Shown: piece by piece, positions 17,350-25,431 of the stretch
How the letters are laid out: the number at the start of each line of letters is the position of its first letter
How positions within the stretch are numbered: position 1 is the first letter of the stretch
Assembly: GCF_002976435.1 (NCBI RefSeq)
Contig: NZ_PUGF01000022.1
Coordinates: 1 to 64,000, forward strand
Length of the DNA: 64,000 bases
DNA from: Solimicrobium silvestre
Lineage (GTDB): Bacteria > Pseudomonadota > Gammaproteobacteria > Burkholderiales > Burkholderiaceae_D
Direction: 5' to 3'
Translations under genes and position numbers: made by a program
The notes under the pieces: model-generated
Databases searched by the model: none
What the model saw: the letters and a program-made list of their open reading frames with translations, nothing else
Told to the model about the DNA's origin: nothing

Positions 17350-18879
17350 ATGCTAGACGCAATCAACACGAATATTATCGCGTTACAAACAGAAGATAAT
17401 TTAAACAAATCGCAAATGTCGTTGAGTACTTCAATACAACGTTTGTCTTCCGGTTTGAGAATTAACAGCGCCACAGATGACCCTGCAGGTTTGGCGATTG
17501 CAAGTCGGATGTCTTCACAATTAAGCGGTTTAGATCAGGCAGCCCAAAATGCTAGCACTGGTATTTCAATGCTACAAACTGCCGACGGTGGTTTAGCAAC
17601 GACCAACTCTTTATTGCAAAGTATGCGTTCCCTAGCTGTTGAGGCTGCGAATGGTACAAACTCCACAACCGATCTTGCCTCACTGCAAGTTCAAATTACT
17701 CAGCTTCAAGCGGAACTTCAACAAGTTTCCACAACAACGCAATACAACGGTATTAATCTGATCGACGGATCATTATCCAACTTACAATTTCAAGTGGGTG
17801 CGAATGCAGGACAAACCATTAGTTTTGGTATTGGTAATGCACAGCAAACAGCTCTGGGTAATAACGTGGTGAGTTTAACTGGTGGTGCGGGTGTTGCAGC
17901 CGGTGATGCAATTACAGAGGCTGGGGTAGTGTCATCCTCAGTTAGTGCGGTTAATAACGTTCAATTGCAAACATTGACTGTTCAAGGTAACGGTACTACT
18001 CAAACTATTTCGGTAGCGATTAGTTCCTCAGCACAATCAATTGCAACATCTATCAATAATTTAACTTCATCTACTGGTATCACTGCCAATGCGACAACAA
18101 CCGCAACGCTGGCTTTTGTTACTGCTGGTACGCAGACATTTAATATTGATGGTGTTGGTATTAATGCTTCGTATTCAGTTAGTTCCGGATACTCAGCTGC
18201 TGTGAATGCAATTAATTTACAAACTGGTAATACCGGAGTTACTGCAAGCCTTACTGCTGCAGGTATCACGCTGAGTAATACAAATGGCGCTGATATTGCT
18301 GTAACAAATACAGGAACGAACAATTTAACTCTTGCCGGTACAGTTAATACCGGAACTCAAGCTGCACCAGTTTTCACCGCAGGTGCTGCAGTTACGCTTT
18401 CATCTGCGGCGTCAACTACTACCACAGCTGTTGTTGGCGGTAACATTACCTTCGCAAGTCAAGGTGGATTTGCAATCACGACTTCCGTAGGTACTGCTGC
18501 AACCGGTGGACTTTTTAGTGTAGTCACTGCAAATGGTAGTACGTTAAATACAGTTGGTAGCATTAACTTAACAACGGTTTCTGGGAATGGCACACCGACA
18601 GGGGCAAATTCTGCGCTGGATATTATTGATGCGGCAATTGCTCAGATAAATACTTCACGTGCGTCATTAGGTTCCTTAGAAAATCGATTTACTGCGGCAG
18701 GAAGTAATTTACAAACGGCTTCATTGAACTTATCAAGCTCATTAAGTACAGAGCAAGATACTAACTTTGCTGCTGAAACGACCAATTTGTCTCGTGGTCA
18801 GATCTTGCAACAAGCTGGTACCGCAATGTTGGCGCAAGCAAACTCATTACCTAACGGAGTTTTAGCACTTCTCCGATAA
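17350..18879 (+). CDS. fliC: Flagellin
   Basis: 509-residue filament subunit. The N-terminal D0/D1 region (about 1-165) carries the classic INTNIIALQTEDNLNKSQ and SIQRLSSGLRINSATDDPAG segments, and the C-terminal D1/D0 region ends with FAAETTNLSRGQILQQAG and NSLPNGVLALLR. The middle (about 175-420) is variable and very rich in Ser, Thr, Ala and Gly, which offers many O-glycosylation sites facing outward. I take the ATG at 17350, preceded by AAGGGGAA, rather than the GTG-like upstream extension at 17305, which does not look like flagellin. A sigma-28 promoter lies at 17159. Two candidate glycosyltransferases lie immediately upstream and FlaG immediately downstream. Confidence 0.96.
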   Translation: MLDAINTNIIALQTEDNLNKSQMSLSTSIQRLSSGLRINSATDDPAGLAIASRMSSQLSGLDQAAQNASTGISMLQTADGGLATTNSLLQSMRSLAVEAANGTNSTTDLASLQVQITQLQAELQQVSTTTQYNGINLIDGSLSNLQFQVGANAGQTISFGIGNAQQTALGNNVVSLTGGAGVAAGDAITEAGVVSSSVSAVNNVQLQTLTVQGNGTTQTISVAISSSAQSIATSINNLTSSTGITANATTTATLAFVTAGTQTFNIDGVGINASYSVSSGYSAAVNAINLQTGNTGVTASLTAAGITLSNTNGADIAVTNTGTNNLTLAGTVNTGTQAAPVFTAGAAVTLSSAASTTTTAVVGGNITFASQGGFAITTSVGTAATGGLFSVVTANGSTLNTVGSINLTTVSGNGTPTGANSALDIIDAAIAQINTSRASLGSLENRFTAAGSNLQTASLNLSSSLSTEQDTNFAAETTNLSRGQILQQAGTAMLAQANSLPNGVLALLR

Positions 18880-18920
18880 ATTGAGCTAGTTTAGCCAGTT
18901 TAGAATAGTACAAAGTATCC

Positions 18921-18938
18921 CCCCGGCTTCGGTCGGGG
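18921..18938 (+). terminator. UUCG-tetraloop hairpin between flagellin and flaG
   Basis: CCCCGGC, loop TTCG, GTCGGGG forms a seven-pair GC-rich stem with the very stable UUCG tetraloop. No run of T follows it, so it is not a standard intrinsic terminator. It lies 41 bases after the flagellin stop and 22 before flaG, a position suited to 3' end protection or partial termination that would raise flagellin mRNA relative to flaG. Confidence 0.6.
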
Positions 18939-18960
18939 AACTCATTGGGAAGGTGATGTC

Positions 18961-19374
18961 ATGGACGTAAGTATCTTAGGGGGTCCTGCAGCAAGCACTG
19001 TGCAGTCTAGTCCCGGTGCATCAAAAACACCGCAACTAGCCCCAACACCAGCTCCAGTTTCAACACCAGCCCCAATTCCCGTTTCGGCCGCTGGTTCTCC
19101 TCATGTATCTGCACCAGCACCTGCACCAGCAGCTCCCACTCCGACATTAGCGCAAGTTAAACAAGCGGTAGATAACATTAACGCTTCTTTAAACGCGAAT
19201 GGAAATTCACAAGCTGTTCAATTTGCAGTAGATCCGAGCAGTAAGCGCGTGGTAGTGCAGGTAATTGACCCAGTAAATGGCAAGGTTATCAGGCAAATTC
19301 CTTCCGAGGAAATAATACAAATGTCGATGGTATTAGGCCAAAAATTAGGGAAAGTAATTAATCAAGAAGCATAG
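18961..19374 (+). CDS. flaG: Flagellar protein FlaG
   Basis: 137 residues. The first ~60 are a Pro/Ala/Ser/Thr-rich linker (repeated PAP motifs), and the C-terminal ~75 form the FlaG domain, with VQFAVDPSSKRVVVQVIDP and GKVIRQIPSEEIIQMS, the most conserved parts of the family. FlaG influences filament length in several bacteria; its mechanism is not settled. An AAGG ribosome site precedes the ATG. The gene lies between flagellin and fliD, the usual place, and is followed by a clear intrinsic terminator, which makes flagellin-flaG a unit separate from fliD. Confidence 0.9.
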   Translation: MDVSILGGPAASTVQSSPGASKTPQLAPTPAPVSTPAPIPVSAAGSPHVSAPAPAPAAPTPTLAQVKQAVDNINASLNANGNSQAVQFAVDPSSKRVVVQVIDPVNGKVIRQIPSEEIIQMSMVLGQKLGKVINQEA

Positions 19375-19413
19375 TCAGTTGTTGGATTAAGTAGTGATTA
19401 AATGGTTTTAATT

Positions 19414-19447
19414 GCAGGTTCAGCCATGAGTCGAACCTGCTTTTTTA
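19414..19447 (+). terminator. Intrinsic terminator after flaG
   Basis: GCAGGTTC (19414-19421) pairs perfectly with GAACCTGC (19433-19440), with an 11-base loop, and is followed directly by TTTTTTATT. This ends the flagellin-flaG transcript. Confidence 0.85.
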
Positions 19448-19450
19448 TTG

Positions 19451-19555
19451 TTAGGACTTATGCAAAACCGCCAGTATCGTTTCGCAGGCAACAACGGTGT
19501 TGTTGAATTCTCTGCTGCATCTATCCTTGTAGGAACAGTTTTGTGTAAGTCCTAA
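19451..19555. mobile_element. Small terminal-inverted-repeat element (MITE-like), copy 1
   Basis: About 105 bases bounded by TTAGGACTTATGCAAAAC and AGTTTTGTGTAAGTCCTAA, inverted repeats matching at 16 of 18 positions. It has no coding capacity. The interior includes a perfect CAACAAC-GGT-GTTGTTG hairpin. TTG flanks both sides and may be a short target duplication. The same ends bound the element at 38922, with a different interior, which suggests two elements mobilised by the same transposase rather than copies of one sequence. It is inserted between the flaG terminator and the fliD promoter. Confidence 0.7.
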
Positions 19556-19649
19556 TTGCTTGAGCGAAACTAAAAATAATGAAAAAAAAACAGCTCAATT
19601 CAACGCTGTTTTCTAAGTAATTCAGTAATTAAAGCCGCTTTACCAGCGT

Positions 19650-19676
19650 TAAAGTTTGTATTGAAATGACCGTTAA
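19650..19676 (+). promoter_or_regulatory. Probable sigma-28 promoter for fliD
   Basis: TAAA (19650-19653), 15 bases, then ACCGTTAA (19669-19676), which matches the FliA -10 consensus GCCGATAA at 6 of 8 positions. It lies about 40 bases before the fliD start. It is weaker than the flagellin promoter but has the exact spacing. Confidence 0.55.
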
Positions 19677-19716
19677 CTAGCTATAGTTGTGAGGAAATGG
19701 GCAAGGGAGAAATGAA

Positions 19717-21768
19717 ATGAGTGTTAATGATGTAGCGAACAGTTCCGCATCGACAGGGCTAGGAATTATCTCTTCCCTTGGCATCGGCTCTGGATTAAAT
19801 GCGAGCAGCATTATTAGTCAGCTTATGGCTGTGCAGGATGAGCCTGTCAATTTATTGCAAAATCAAGAAGCGGGTGATCAAACTACGGTAAGTGCTTTTG
19901 GATCACTACAGAGTGCTTTATCTCAATTTCAAACTTCATTACAAAGTCTAAACAATATTAGCCAATACCAAAGCCAAAGTGCAACTATTGCAAATAGTGC
20001 GGTTGCTACGGTGTCGGCAACTTCGGCTGCGGCGGTAGGTACTTATTCGCTGCAAGTTAACCAGTTAGCGCAATCACAAACGCTGATCGCAGCTGGGCAA
20101 GCAAGTACTACCAGTGCAATTGGCGTTGGCACCATCTCGTTTAATCTGGGCACTACGAACGGTACTGTGACGAATGGTCAGTATGGTGCTGGCACTACTT
20201 TTACTAATTCAGGTGCAGCAGCTAAAACAGTCACTATTACTAGCGCGGACGACTCACTTACCGGGATTGCTGCAGCGATCAATGCGGCAAATATTGGCGT
20301 AACAGCGAGCATTTTGAATGACGGAAGTAGCACACCAAATCGACTGTCGTTAACCTCAACGGCGACAGGTGCGGCAAACAGCTTGCAAATATCGGTTAGC
20401 GGTGACCCTGCGCTGTCAAGTTTACTGGACCAGGATCCAACATCAACGACCGGCCAAAATTTAACGCAAACATCCGCTGCACAAAATGCCCAATTCACGT
20501 TGAATGGGCTTGCAATCTCTAGTAGTACAAATACGGATAGCACGGTTATTCCGGGGGTAACGCTCAATTTATTATCAACTAACCTGACTAGCCCAACCAC
20601 GCTTTCTATTTCGCAAACTAATACCGGTACGGTGAATGCCATTAATTCCTTTGTGAAGGCCTACAACACAATTGAATCTACTATTTCTCAAGCCACTGCA
20701 TATGACTCAAGCACTAAGCAATCAGGCCCATTGCAAGGGCAAAACAGCGTGGTGTCAATTCTTAGTCAGATGCAAGGTGTTTTAGATAATCCGGTGCCGG
20801 GCGCGTCTAGTACGCTTTCTATGTTGGCACAGGTTGGGGTTAGTTTTAATAGTGATGGCACATTGAGTGTGAATAGCACCACGTTACAAACGGCATTGGC
20901 GAGTAATCCTACTGCGGTCGCGGGCTTATTTGCCTCAACCGGCTCATCAACCGATTCATTAATAAACTATACCGGTACGACGAGTGCCACTCAGCCGGGT
21001 GCTTATGCCGTCAACATCAGTCAATTGGCGACGCAGGCTAATACCGCTGGCAGTGCAGCAGCGAACCTCACGATTACTTCGGGTGTTAATGACACATTGC
21101 AAGTTGATTTAAATGGCGTTACTTCTAACGTTACCCTTGCTGCTGGAACATATACCAGTGCTAGTTTGGCAGACGCACTGCAAACGGCAATTAATACCAA
21201 TAATTCATTTACTGTGGCAGGGGGAACCGCGACGGTGACTCAAAATGGCGGCGTTTTAACCATTACTTCCAATTTATATGGCTCTAAGTCAGCCGCTTCA
21301 ATTACTGGCGGGGACGGTGAGTCAGATCTGCTGGGCGGTGCTCCAATAACAACCGCTGGTGTTGACGTAGCAGGCACTATTAATGGCGTGTCCGCGACTG
21401 GAAGTGGCCAAACTCTAACGAGTATTCTTGGTAATTCAACCGGGTTGAGTGTGTTGGTCAACGGCGGTGGTTTGGGTTCGCGCGGCACGATCAATTACAC
21501 ACAAGGCTATATCAACGAATTAAATAATTTGATGACGTCAGTGTTAGGTAAGAATGGCCAAATTGCGTCAGCTACTGCTGGATTAAACGCAACGATTACG
21601 GGAATACAGAGCTCAGTGGCTTCCGACAATAATCTTAATCAGCAAATATTGACTAACCTTCAGGCCGAATATTCTGCTTTGGATGTCACGATCAGTAAAT
21701 TAACCAGTACCCAAACATTTTTAACACAACAATTAGCTTCACTTTCTTCGTCTAGTTCGTCTGGTTAA
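19717..21768 (+). CDS. fliD: Flagellar filament cap protein FliD (HAP2)
   Basis: 683-residue secreted protein that caps the filament and folds incoming flagellin. The FliD N-terminal domain starts around residue 20 with GIGSGLNASSIISQLMAVQ, and the C-terminal domain closes with a coiled segment around LNATITGIQSSVASDN and LTSTQTFLTQQLASLSS. It is longer than the enteric protein (about 470 residues): a Ser/Thr/Ala-rich middle with an additional repeat-like region (about 425-560) is expanded. An AAGGGAGA ribosome site lies 6 bases before the ATG. It has its own likely sigma-28 promoter and is followed by fliS and fliT. Confidence 0.94.
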   Translation: MSVNDVANSSASTGLGIISSLGIGSGLNASSIISQLMAVQDEPVNLLQNQEAGDQTTVSAFGSLQSALSQFQTSLQSLNNISQYQSQSATIANSAVATVSATSAAAVGTYSLQVNQLAQSQTLIAAGQASTTSAIGVGTISFNLGTTNGTVTNGQYGAGTTFTNSGAAAKTVTITSADDSLTGIAAAINAANIGVTASILNDGSSTPNRLSLTSTATGAANSLQISVSGDPALSSLLDQDPTSTTGQNLTQTSAAQNAQFTLNGLAISSSTNTDSTVIPGVTLNLLSTNLTSPTTLSISQTNTGTVNAINSFVKAYNTIESTISQATAYDSSTKQSGPLQGQNSVVSILSQMQGVLDNPVPGASSTLSMLAQVGVSFNSDGTLSVNSTTLQTALASNPTAVAGLFASTGSSTDSLINYTGTTSATQPGAYAVNISQLATQANTAGSAAANLTITSGVNDTLQVDLNGVTSNVTLAAGTYTSASLADALQTAINTNNSFTVAGGTATVTQNGGVLTITSNLYGSKSAASITGGDGESDLLGGAPITTAGVDVAGTINGVSATGSGQTLTSILGNSTGLSVLVNGGGLGSRGTINYTQGYINELNNLMTSVLGKNGQIASATAGLNATITGIQSSVASDNNLNQQILTNLQAEYSALDVTISKLTSTQTFLTQQLASLSSSSSSG

Positions 21769-21868
21769 CATAAGTAAATAATACAAGTAAACCGGAAAGA
21801 TTGAATAGTTGTGTTCACCCGACGTTCTGGGAATATAAAAATAGAGCAGTTTGAAATATGGAGGTTAT

Positions 21869-22339
21869 ATGTTTGGATATTCACCAAGAAATGCCGCAAA
21901 TGCTTATTCAAAAGTGAGTATGGAAACGGGGGTAATTGCCGCCGATCCGCATAAATTAATTATGTTGTTGTTTGATGGCGCAATTATGGCAATTTACAAC
22001 GCCATTCAGCAAATAGAAGCAGGAAAAATTCCAGAAAAGGGACGTTCGATTACACATGCTATTTCTATTGTTGAAAGCGGTTTACGTGCAAGCCTGAATA
22101 AAGACGTTGGAGGCGAATTAGCTAAAAATCTGGACGCCTTGTATAGCTATATGGCGAAACAATTATTTATGGCGAATCTAAAAAACGACACTAAAAGATT
22201 GCTCGAAGTTAAAACGTTGTTGAACGATTTAAGAGGTGCATGGGAACAAATTGCACCGGTTAAAGCGAAGCAGGCAGAGTATGTTGGCACCCCTAAAGAT
22301 GCACTTGCGCCGCGCAAGTCGAGCCATATCGTGGTGTGA
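21869..22339 (+). CDS. fliS: Flagellar export chaperone FliS
   Basis: 156-residue helical chaperone that binds the C-terminus of flagellin in the cytoplasm and delivers it to the export gate. The N-terminal YSPRNAANAYSKVSMETGVIAADPHKLIMLLFDGA segment family pattern is clear. The start is the ATG at 21869, preceded by a strong GGAGG; an upstream in-frame start at 21851 is poorer. It follows fliD by 100 bases. If flagellin is glycosylated before export, FliS, the SEC-C/TPR glycosyltransferases and flagellin must meet in the cytoplasm. Confidence 0.95.
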   Translation: MFGYSPRNAANAYSKVSMETGVIAADPHKLIMLLFDGAIMAIYNAIQQIEAGKIPEKGRSITHAISIVESGLRASLNKDVGGELAKNLDALYSYMAKQLFMANLKNDTKRLLEVKTLLNDLRGAWEQIAPVKAKQAEYVGTPKDALAPRKSSHIVV

Positions 22340-22385
22340 AGTCGTTCATGTTTTCCTTAATTGAATTGAGTTATGTGAGTTGAAA

Positions 22386-22724
22386 ATGACTAGCCAAGAA
22401 TTAATGACTATCTATGAAAATGTTGCCAGCCTCACTGATCAAATGGTGGGTGCAGCACAGAGCAATAATTGGACTTTGTTAGCCAAATTGGAAGAGAAGT
22501 GTAGCTTGCAAGTGCAAGCTATTAAAGACAACGACGTTCCGGTCGTGCTGGCCAATGAGCAGCGCGAGAAGAAAGTCTGTGTCATTAATAAAATTTTGGC
22601 AGATGACAGAAAAATCCGCGACATTACTGAGCCAAGAATGGCACAACTTAGCGAGTTAATGAAAAGCTCAAGCTCCCAGCGTAAGTTGTTTAGAGCCTAT
22701 CAATTGGATCATCGGCGCGCTTGA
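22386..22724 (+). CDS. fliT: FliT-like flagellar protein
   Basis: 112-residue, mostly helical, charged protein located directly after fliS. Similarity is to the FliT family, chaperones of FliD that in enterics also restrain FlhDC. The sequence is weakly conserved, as is usual for FliT: the N-terminal segment with YENVASLTDQMVGAAQSNNW and the QVQAIK helix fit. The ATG at 22386 is used, the upstream TTG at 22380 adding only two residues. Identification rests on size and position as much as sequence. Confidence 0.75.
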   Translation: MTSQELMTIYENVASLTDQMVGAAQSNNWTLLAKLEEKCSLQVQAIKDNDVPVVLANEQREKKVCVINKILADDRKIRDITEPRMAQLSELMKSSSSQRKLFRAYQLDHRRA

Positions 22725-22733
22725 GTAAAATCC

Positions 22734-22758
22734 GGGCGAGCACGTTATGTGCACGCCC
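22734..22758. terminator. Hairpin between converging fliT and EamA genes
   Basis: GGGCGAGCAC (22734-22743) pairs with GTGCACGCCC (22749-22758) at 9 of 10 positions, with a 5-base loop. It lies in the 40-base gap between two converging genes. No T-run follows on either strand, so termination efficiency is uncertain. Confidence 0.45.
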
Positions 22759-22764
22759 GCCTAC

Positions 22765-23697
22765 TCATTTAAATGCCGCTAGTTTGTGTTGATCATTTTT
22801 GTTCATCACCTTGTTACCCGCTTTATTAAACTTAATGCTGGTAATTAACACCCCTATAATCACTAGCGAAGCACCCGCTAGTTGACTTGCTTGCAATTGC
22901 TGGCCTAATACGACACCAATCAGGCTGGCAAAAATCGGCACCAAATTCATAAATACACCTGCTTTGGCCGGGCCAATTTTTTGTACGCCCTGGTTCCACC
23001 ATAAGTAAGGGATAACGGTGCCAAACAACCCCAAAAACAATAATACGAATAGCATGCCGGTGCGCGGCAGTTGCGGCATGTCTGATGCGGAAAATCCTGC
23101 CATGACTAACATCAATATGGCCGCTGTGATGATGGTAACGGCACTCAGTTGCGCACTAGGTATGCTGCTCGCGTAGCGTTTTGGCAGGACACAATATGCC
23201 GCCCAGCACAGACTGGCAACGCCGACCAATAAATCCCCCTTGGAAAAACTGAGATTGATCAGCGCATTCAGCGACGCATGTGAAACTACAATTAATACTC
23301 CGCATAAACCAAGCAGCAAGCCACTTATTTGCTGACGGCTGACAGGCTCACGATTAAATAGTGATGACAAAACGATGATCAGGGCAGGATTAAACGCCAT
23401 GATTAACGAGGCATTTACTGGGCTAGTTAAGCGTAAGCCATAAAATATAAACAGCGCAAAACCCACTACGCCGAGCAGCGCTAAGATGAACAATATCGGC
23501 CAGTGTGATTTTATTTGCTGCCAGTTACTGCGGATCGCAGGCAGCGTCATGGCAAGTAAGATAATGGCGGCAATGCTATAGCGCCAAGTGGCGATCGCTA
23601 ACGGTGAAAATTCGGCTAACGCAAATTTTCCGACATGAAAAACCGTGGCCCATAAAAAGGTGGCCCCAATTAAGCGTAAATAAATCCGGTTCATCAT
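22765..23697 (-). CDS. EamA/RhaT family (DMT superfamily) transporter
   Basis: 310-residue inner-membrane protein with about ten predicted membrane segments arranged as two EamA repeats, each of five helices, the layout of drug/metabolite transporters such as RhaT, RarD and YdcZ relatives. The second repeat begins near the LLVGVASLCWAAYCVLPKRYA segment. Substrate is unknown; family members export amino acids, nucleotides or drugs. An AAGGAAAG site precedes two consecutive ATG codons (23697, 23694). It is divergent from a LysR-type regulator whose open frame begins 13 bases away, the classical arrangement for a regulator controlling an exporter. Confidence 0.85.
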   Translation of the reverse strand: MMNRIYLRLIGATFLWATVFHVGKFALAEFSPLAIATWRYSIAAIILLAMTLPAIRSNWQQIKSHWPILFILALLGVVGFALFIFYGLRLTSPVNASLIMAFNPALIIVLSSLFNREPVSRQQISGLLLGLCGVLIVVSHASLNALINLSFSKGDLLVGVASLCWAAYCVLPKRYASSIPSAQLSAVTIITAAILMLVMAGFSASDMPQLPRTGMLFVLLFLGLFGTVIPYLWWNQGVQKIGPAKAGVFMNLVPIFASLIGVVLGQQLQASQLAGASLVIIGVLITSIKFNKAGNKVMNKNDQHKLAAFK

Positions 23698-23750
23698 CTT
23701 TCCTTTTAAAGTGAATATGCGCTACTATAAGTTTCTATTATTGAAAAATA

Positions 23751-23770
23751 TATGGCAAATTATGGCAAAT
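23751..23770. repeat. 10-base perfect tandem repeat at the LysR start
   Basis: TATGGCAAAT occurs twice in succession (23751-23760, 23761-23770). The second copy contains the ATG I take as the LysR-family start, and the first contains an out-of-frame ATG. It may be slippage or part of a regulator-binding region in the divergent promoter. Confidence 0.6.
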
Positions 23771-24655
23771 CATCTTCCAAAAATAGGAAATGTAGATTTC
23801 GATTGGAATGACCTTAAATACGCGTTAACCGTCGCGCGGCACGGTGGTTTAACCCATGCGGCCAAGTTACTGGGCACCAGCGCATCTACCGTATCGCGGC
23901 ATATCCAGCAATTGGAAACCAGTCTTGGGCAAACACTGTTTTTGCGCCAGCAAAGCGGTTATTTGCTGACTGATCAAGGTAAGGAAGTGCTGGAGTTAAT
24001 AGCGAGTGTGGAACAGGCTTTGCTGGCTTTGGAGCGCCATCAAAAGCCAGACTCGCCGACCCAGAGCGTTTCTGGCCTGGTGCGTTTGGCCTGTGCCGAG
24101 ATGATGGCCAGCCATTTGATTGTGCCTAATTTACCTAAGCTATATCAAGCGCATCCAGATTTGCAGGTGGAATTAGCGGTTGATATACGGTTAGCTGATT
24201 TAAATCGGCGGGAAGCTGACTTGGCGCTACGTTTGGTTGCACCCGGCGGGAAAGTTGGTGAGCAAGATTACATCGTGCATCCGCTCGGAAAAATGCCTTT
24301 TGCTACGTATGTCAGCAAGCATCACGAGGTAAGCAATAACTATATTAGCTGGGGGCAGGATTGGGCGCATTTACCGATGGTGGAGTGGCTGGCGCAACAG
24401 TTCAAAACCCAACCTGCTGTGTTGGTGAGCAATAGCGCGAATGCACAAATACAGGCAGCCAGGCACGGCATTGGCATTGTGATGCTGCCGCGTTATGTTG
24501 GTGATGTTGAACCTGATTTACGTGAAATTGAATTAAGTAAAACGAAATTATGCAGAGATATTTGGCTGGTGTATCACCGTGATTTAAAAGCCAGTTCTCG
24601 CGTGCAGGTAATGCGGGAATTTTTGAGTACGAGTATTCAGGCGACATTGGGGTAG
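23762..24655 (+). CDS. LysR-type transcriptional regulator
   Basis: About 297 residues. The N-terminal winged helix-turn-helix spans roughly residues 14-72 (DLKYALTVARHGGLTHAAKLLGTS, then the recognition helix ASTVSRHIQQLE), followed by a LysR substrate-binding domain. The frame is open up to a GTG at 23711, but that would add a 17-residue extension unlike the family; the ATG at 23762 fits better, although no clear ribosome site is present. Divergent orientation to the EamA transporter suggests it controls that gene and itself. The effector is unknown. Confidence 0.88.
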   Translation: MANHLPKIGNVDFDWNDLKYALTVARHGGLTHAAKLLGTSASTVSRHIQQLETSLGQTLFLRQQSGYLLTDQGKEVLELIASVEQALLALERHQKPDSPTQSVSGLVRLACAEMMASHLIVPNLPKLYQAHPDLQVELAVDIRLADLNRREADLALRLVAPGGKVGEQDYIVHPLGKMPFATYVSKHHEVSNNYISWGQDWAHLPMVEWLAQQFKTQPAVLVSNSANAQIQAARHGIGIVMLPRYVGDVEPDLREIELSKTKLCRDIWLVYHRDLKASSRVQVMREFLSTSIQATLG

Positions 24656-24852
24656 TTTTGCTATTTGTAGCAATACGCCACCACTACAACGGTTTTCCAC
24701 ACTGTTCTGCTGTAGAACAAAGCTTTAATTACAGTGGTCAACATGGGTTTTTTTTGCCTACCTGCTGAAATTAATTAATCCAGTCTGGCCCCCATTTGAA
24801 TGCCGACAGATCTTAAGTTGGGCAAATAGTTTATTTGCCCAACCGTGCCATG

Positions 24853-25431
24853 CTAGGAAATTTCCTTGGCGCTTACGATAGATTTAGACACCAGACCATA
24901 TTCAATCGCTTCCGGTGCAGACATCCAAAAATCGCGTTCGATGTCGAGCATTACTTTTTCTGGTTTTTGTCCGGTTTCCTTGGCGATCAGGGCACCGATT
25001 CTTTCCCGTACCCGAATAATTTCACGCGCCTGAATCGCAATATCGGACGCTTGCCCACCAACTCCACCACTAGGCTGATGAATTAAAAAACGGGTATTTT
25101 GCAAGCAAAAACGGCGCTTTTTCGGCACCGATAAGAACACATTCACCGCCGCACTGCCAACCCAGCCGCTGCCGATCATATTGACCGGTGCGTCAATGAA
25201 ACGGATCACGTCATGGATCACATCGCCGGACTCTACATGCCCGCCAGGTGAGCAAACCAGAAAATTGATCGGTTCCCTGGACTCGCCGGACATGGCGATT
25301 AACTGTCTGACGACATCGCGCGCCACTACATCGTTGATTTGTCCGAATAGCAGGACGGTGCGTGACTTAAACGCTTTTTCTTCCAGGAAGGCGTCGCGTT
25401 GGGGTGCTGTGGTTTCAACTGGTTCTTCCAT
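24853..25431 (-). CDS. ClpP-family ATP-dependent protease proteolytic subunit
   Basis: 192-residue ClpP-fold serine peptidase. The catalytic triad is visible as Ser93 in GSGWVGSAAV, His118 in FLIHQPSGG and Asp167 in ERDFWMSAPEA. The nucleophile loop differs from the canonical GQAASMG, so this is a divergent ClpP2-type paralogue rather than the housekeeping ClpP, which normally lies beside tig, clpX and lon; none of these is near. The SPGGHVESGD strand and the IRVRERI helix are conserved. It may form mixed rings or act with a different unfoldase. It stands alone, with about 200 bases on one side and more than 700 gene-poor bases on the other. Confidence 0.88.
   Translation of the reverse strand: MEEPVETTAPQRDAFLEEKAFKSRTVLLFGQINDVVARDVVRQLIAMSGESREPINFLVCSPGGHVESGDVIHDVIRFIDAPVNMIGSGWVGSAAVNVFLSVPKKRRFCLQNTRFLIHQPSGGVGGQASDIAIQAREIIRVRERIGALIAKETGQKPEKVMLDIERDFWMSAPEAIEYGLVSKSIVSAKEIS

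Noticed and set aside
18000-18323. Minus-strand frame of 107 codons inside flagellin
   Set aside because: Antisense shadow of the low-complexity Ser/Thr region; no family resemblance.
20178-20642. Minus-strand frame of 154 codons inside fliD
   Set aside because: Antisense shadow produced by the biased composition of the FliD middle region.
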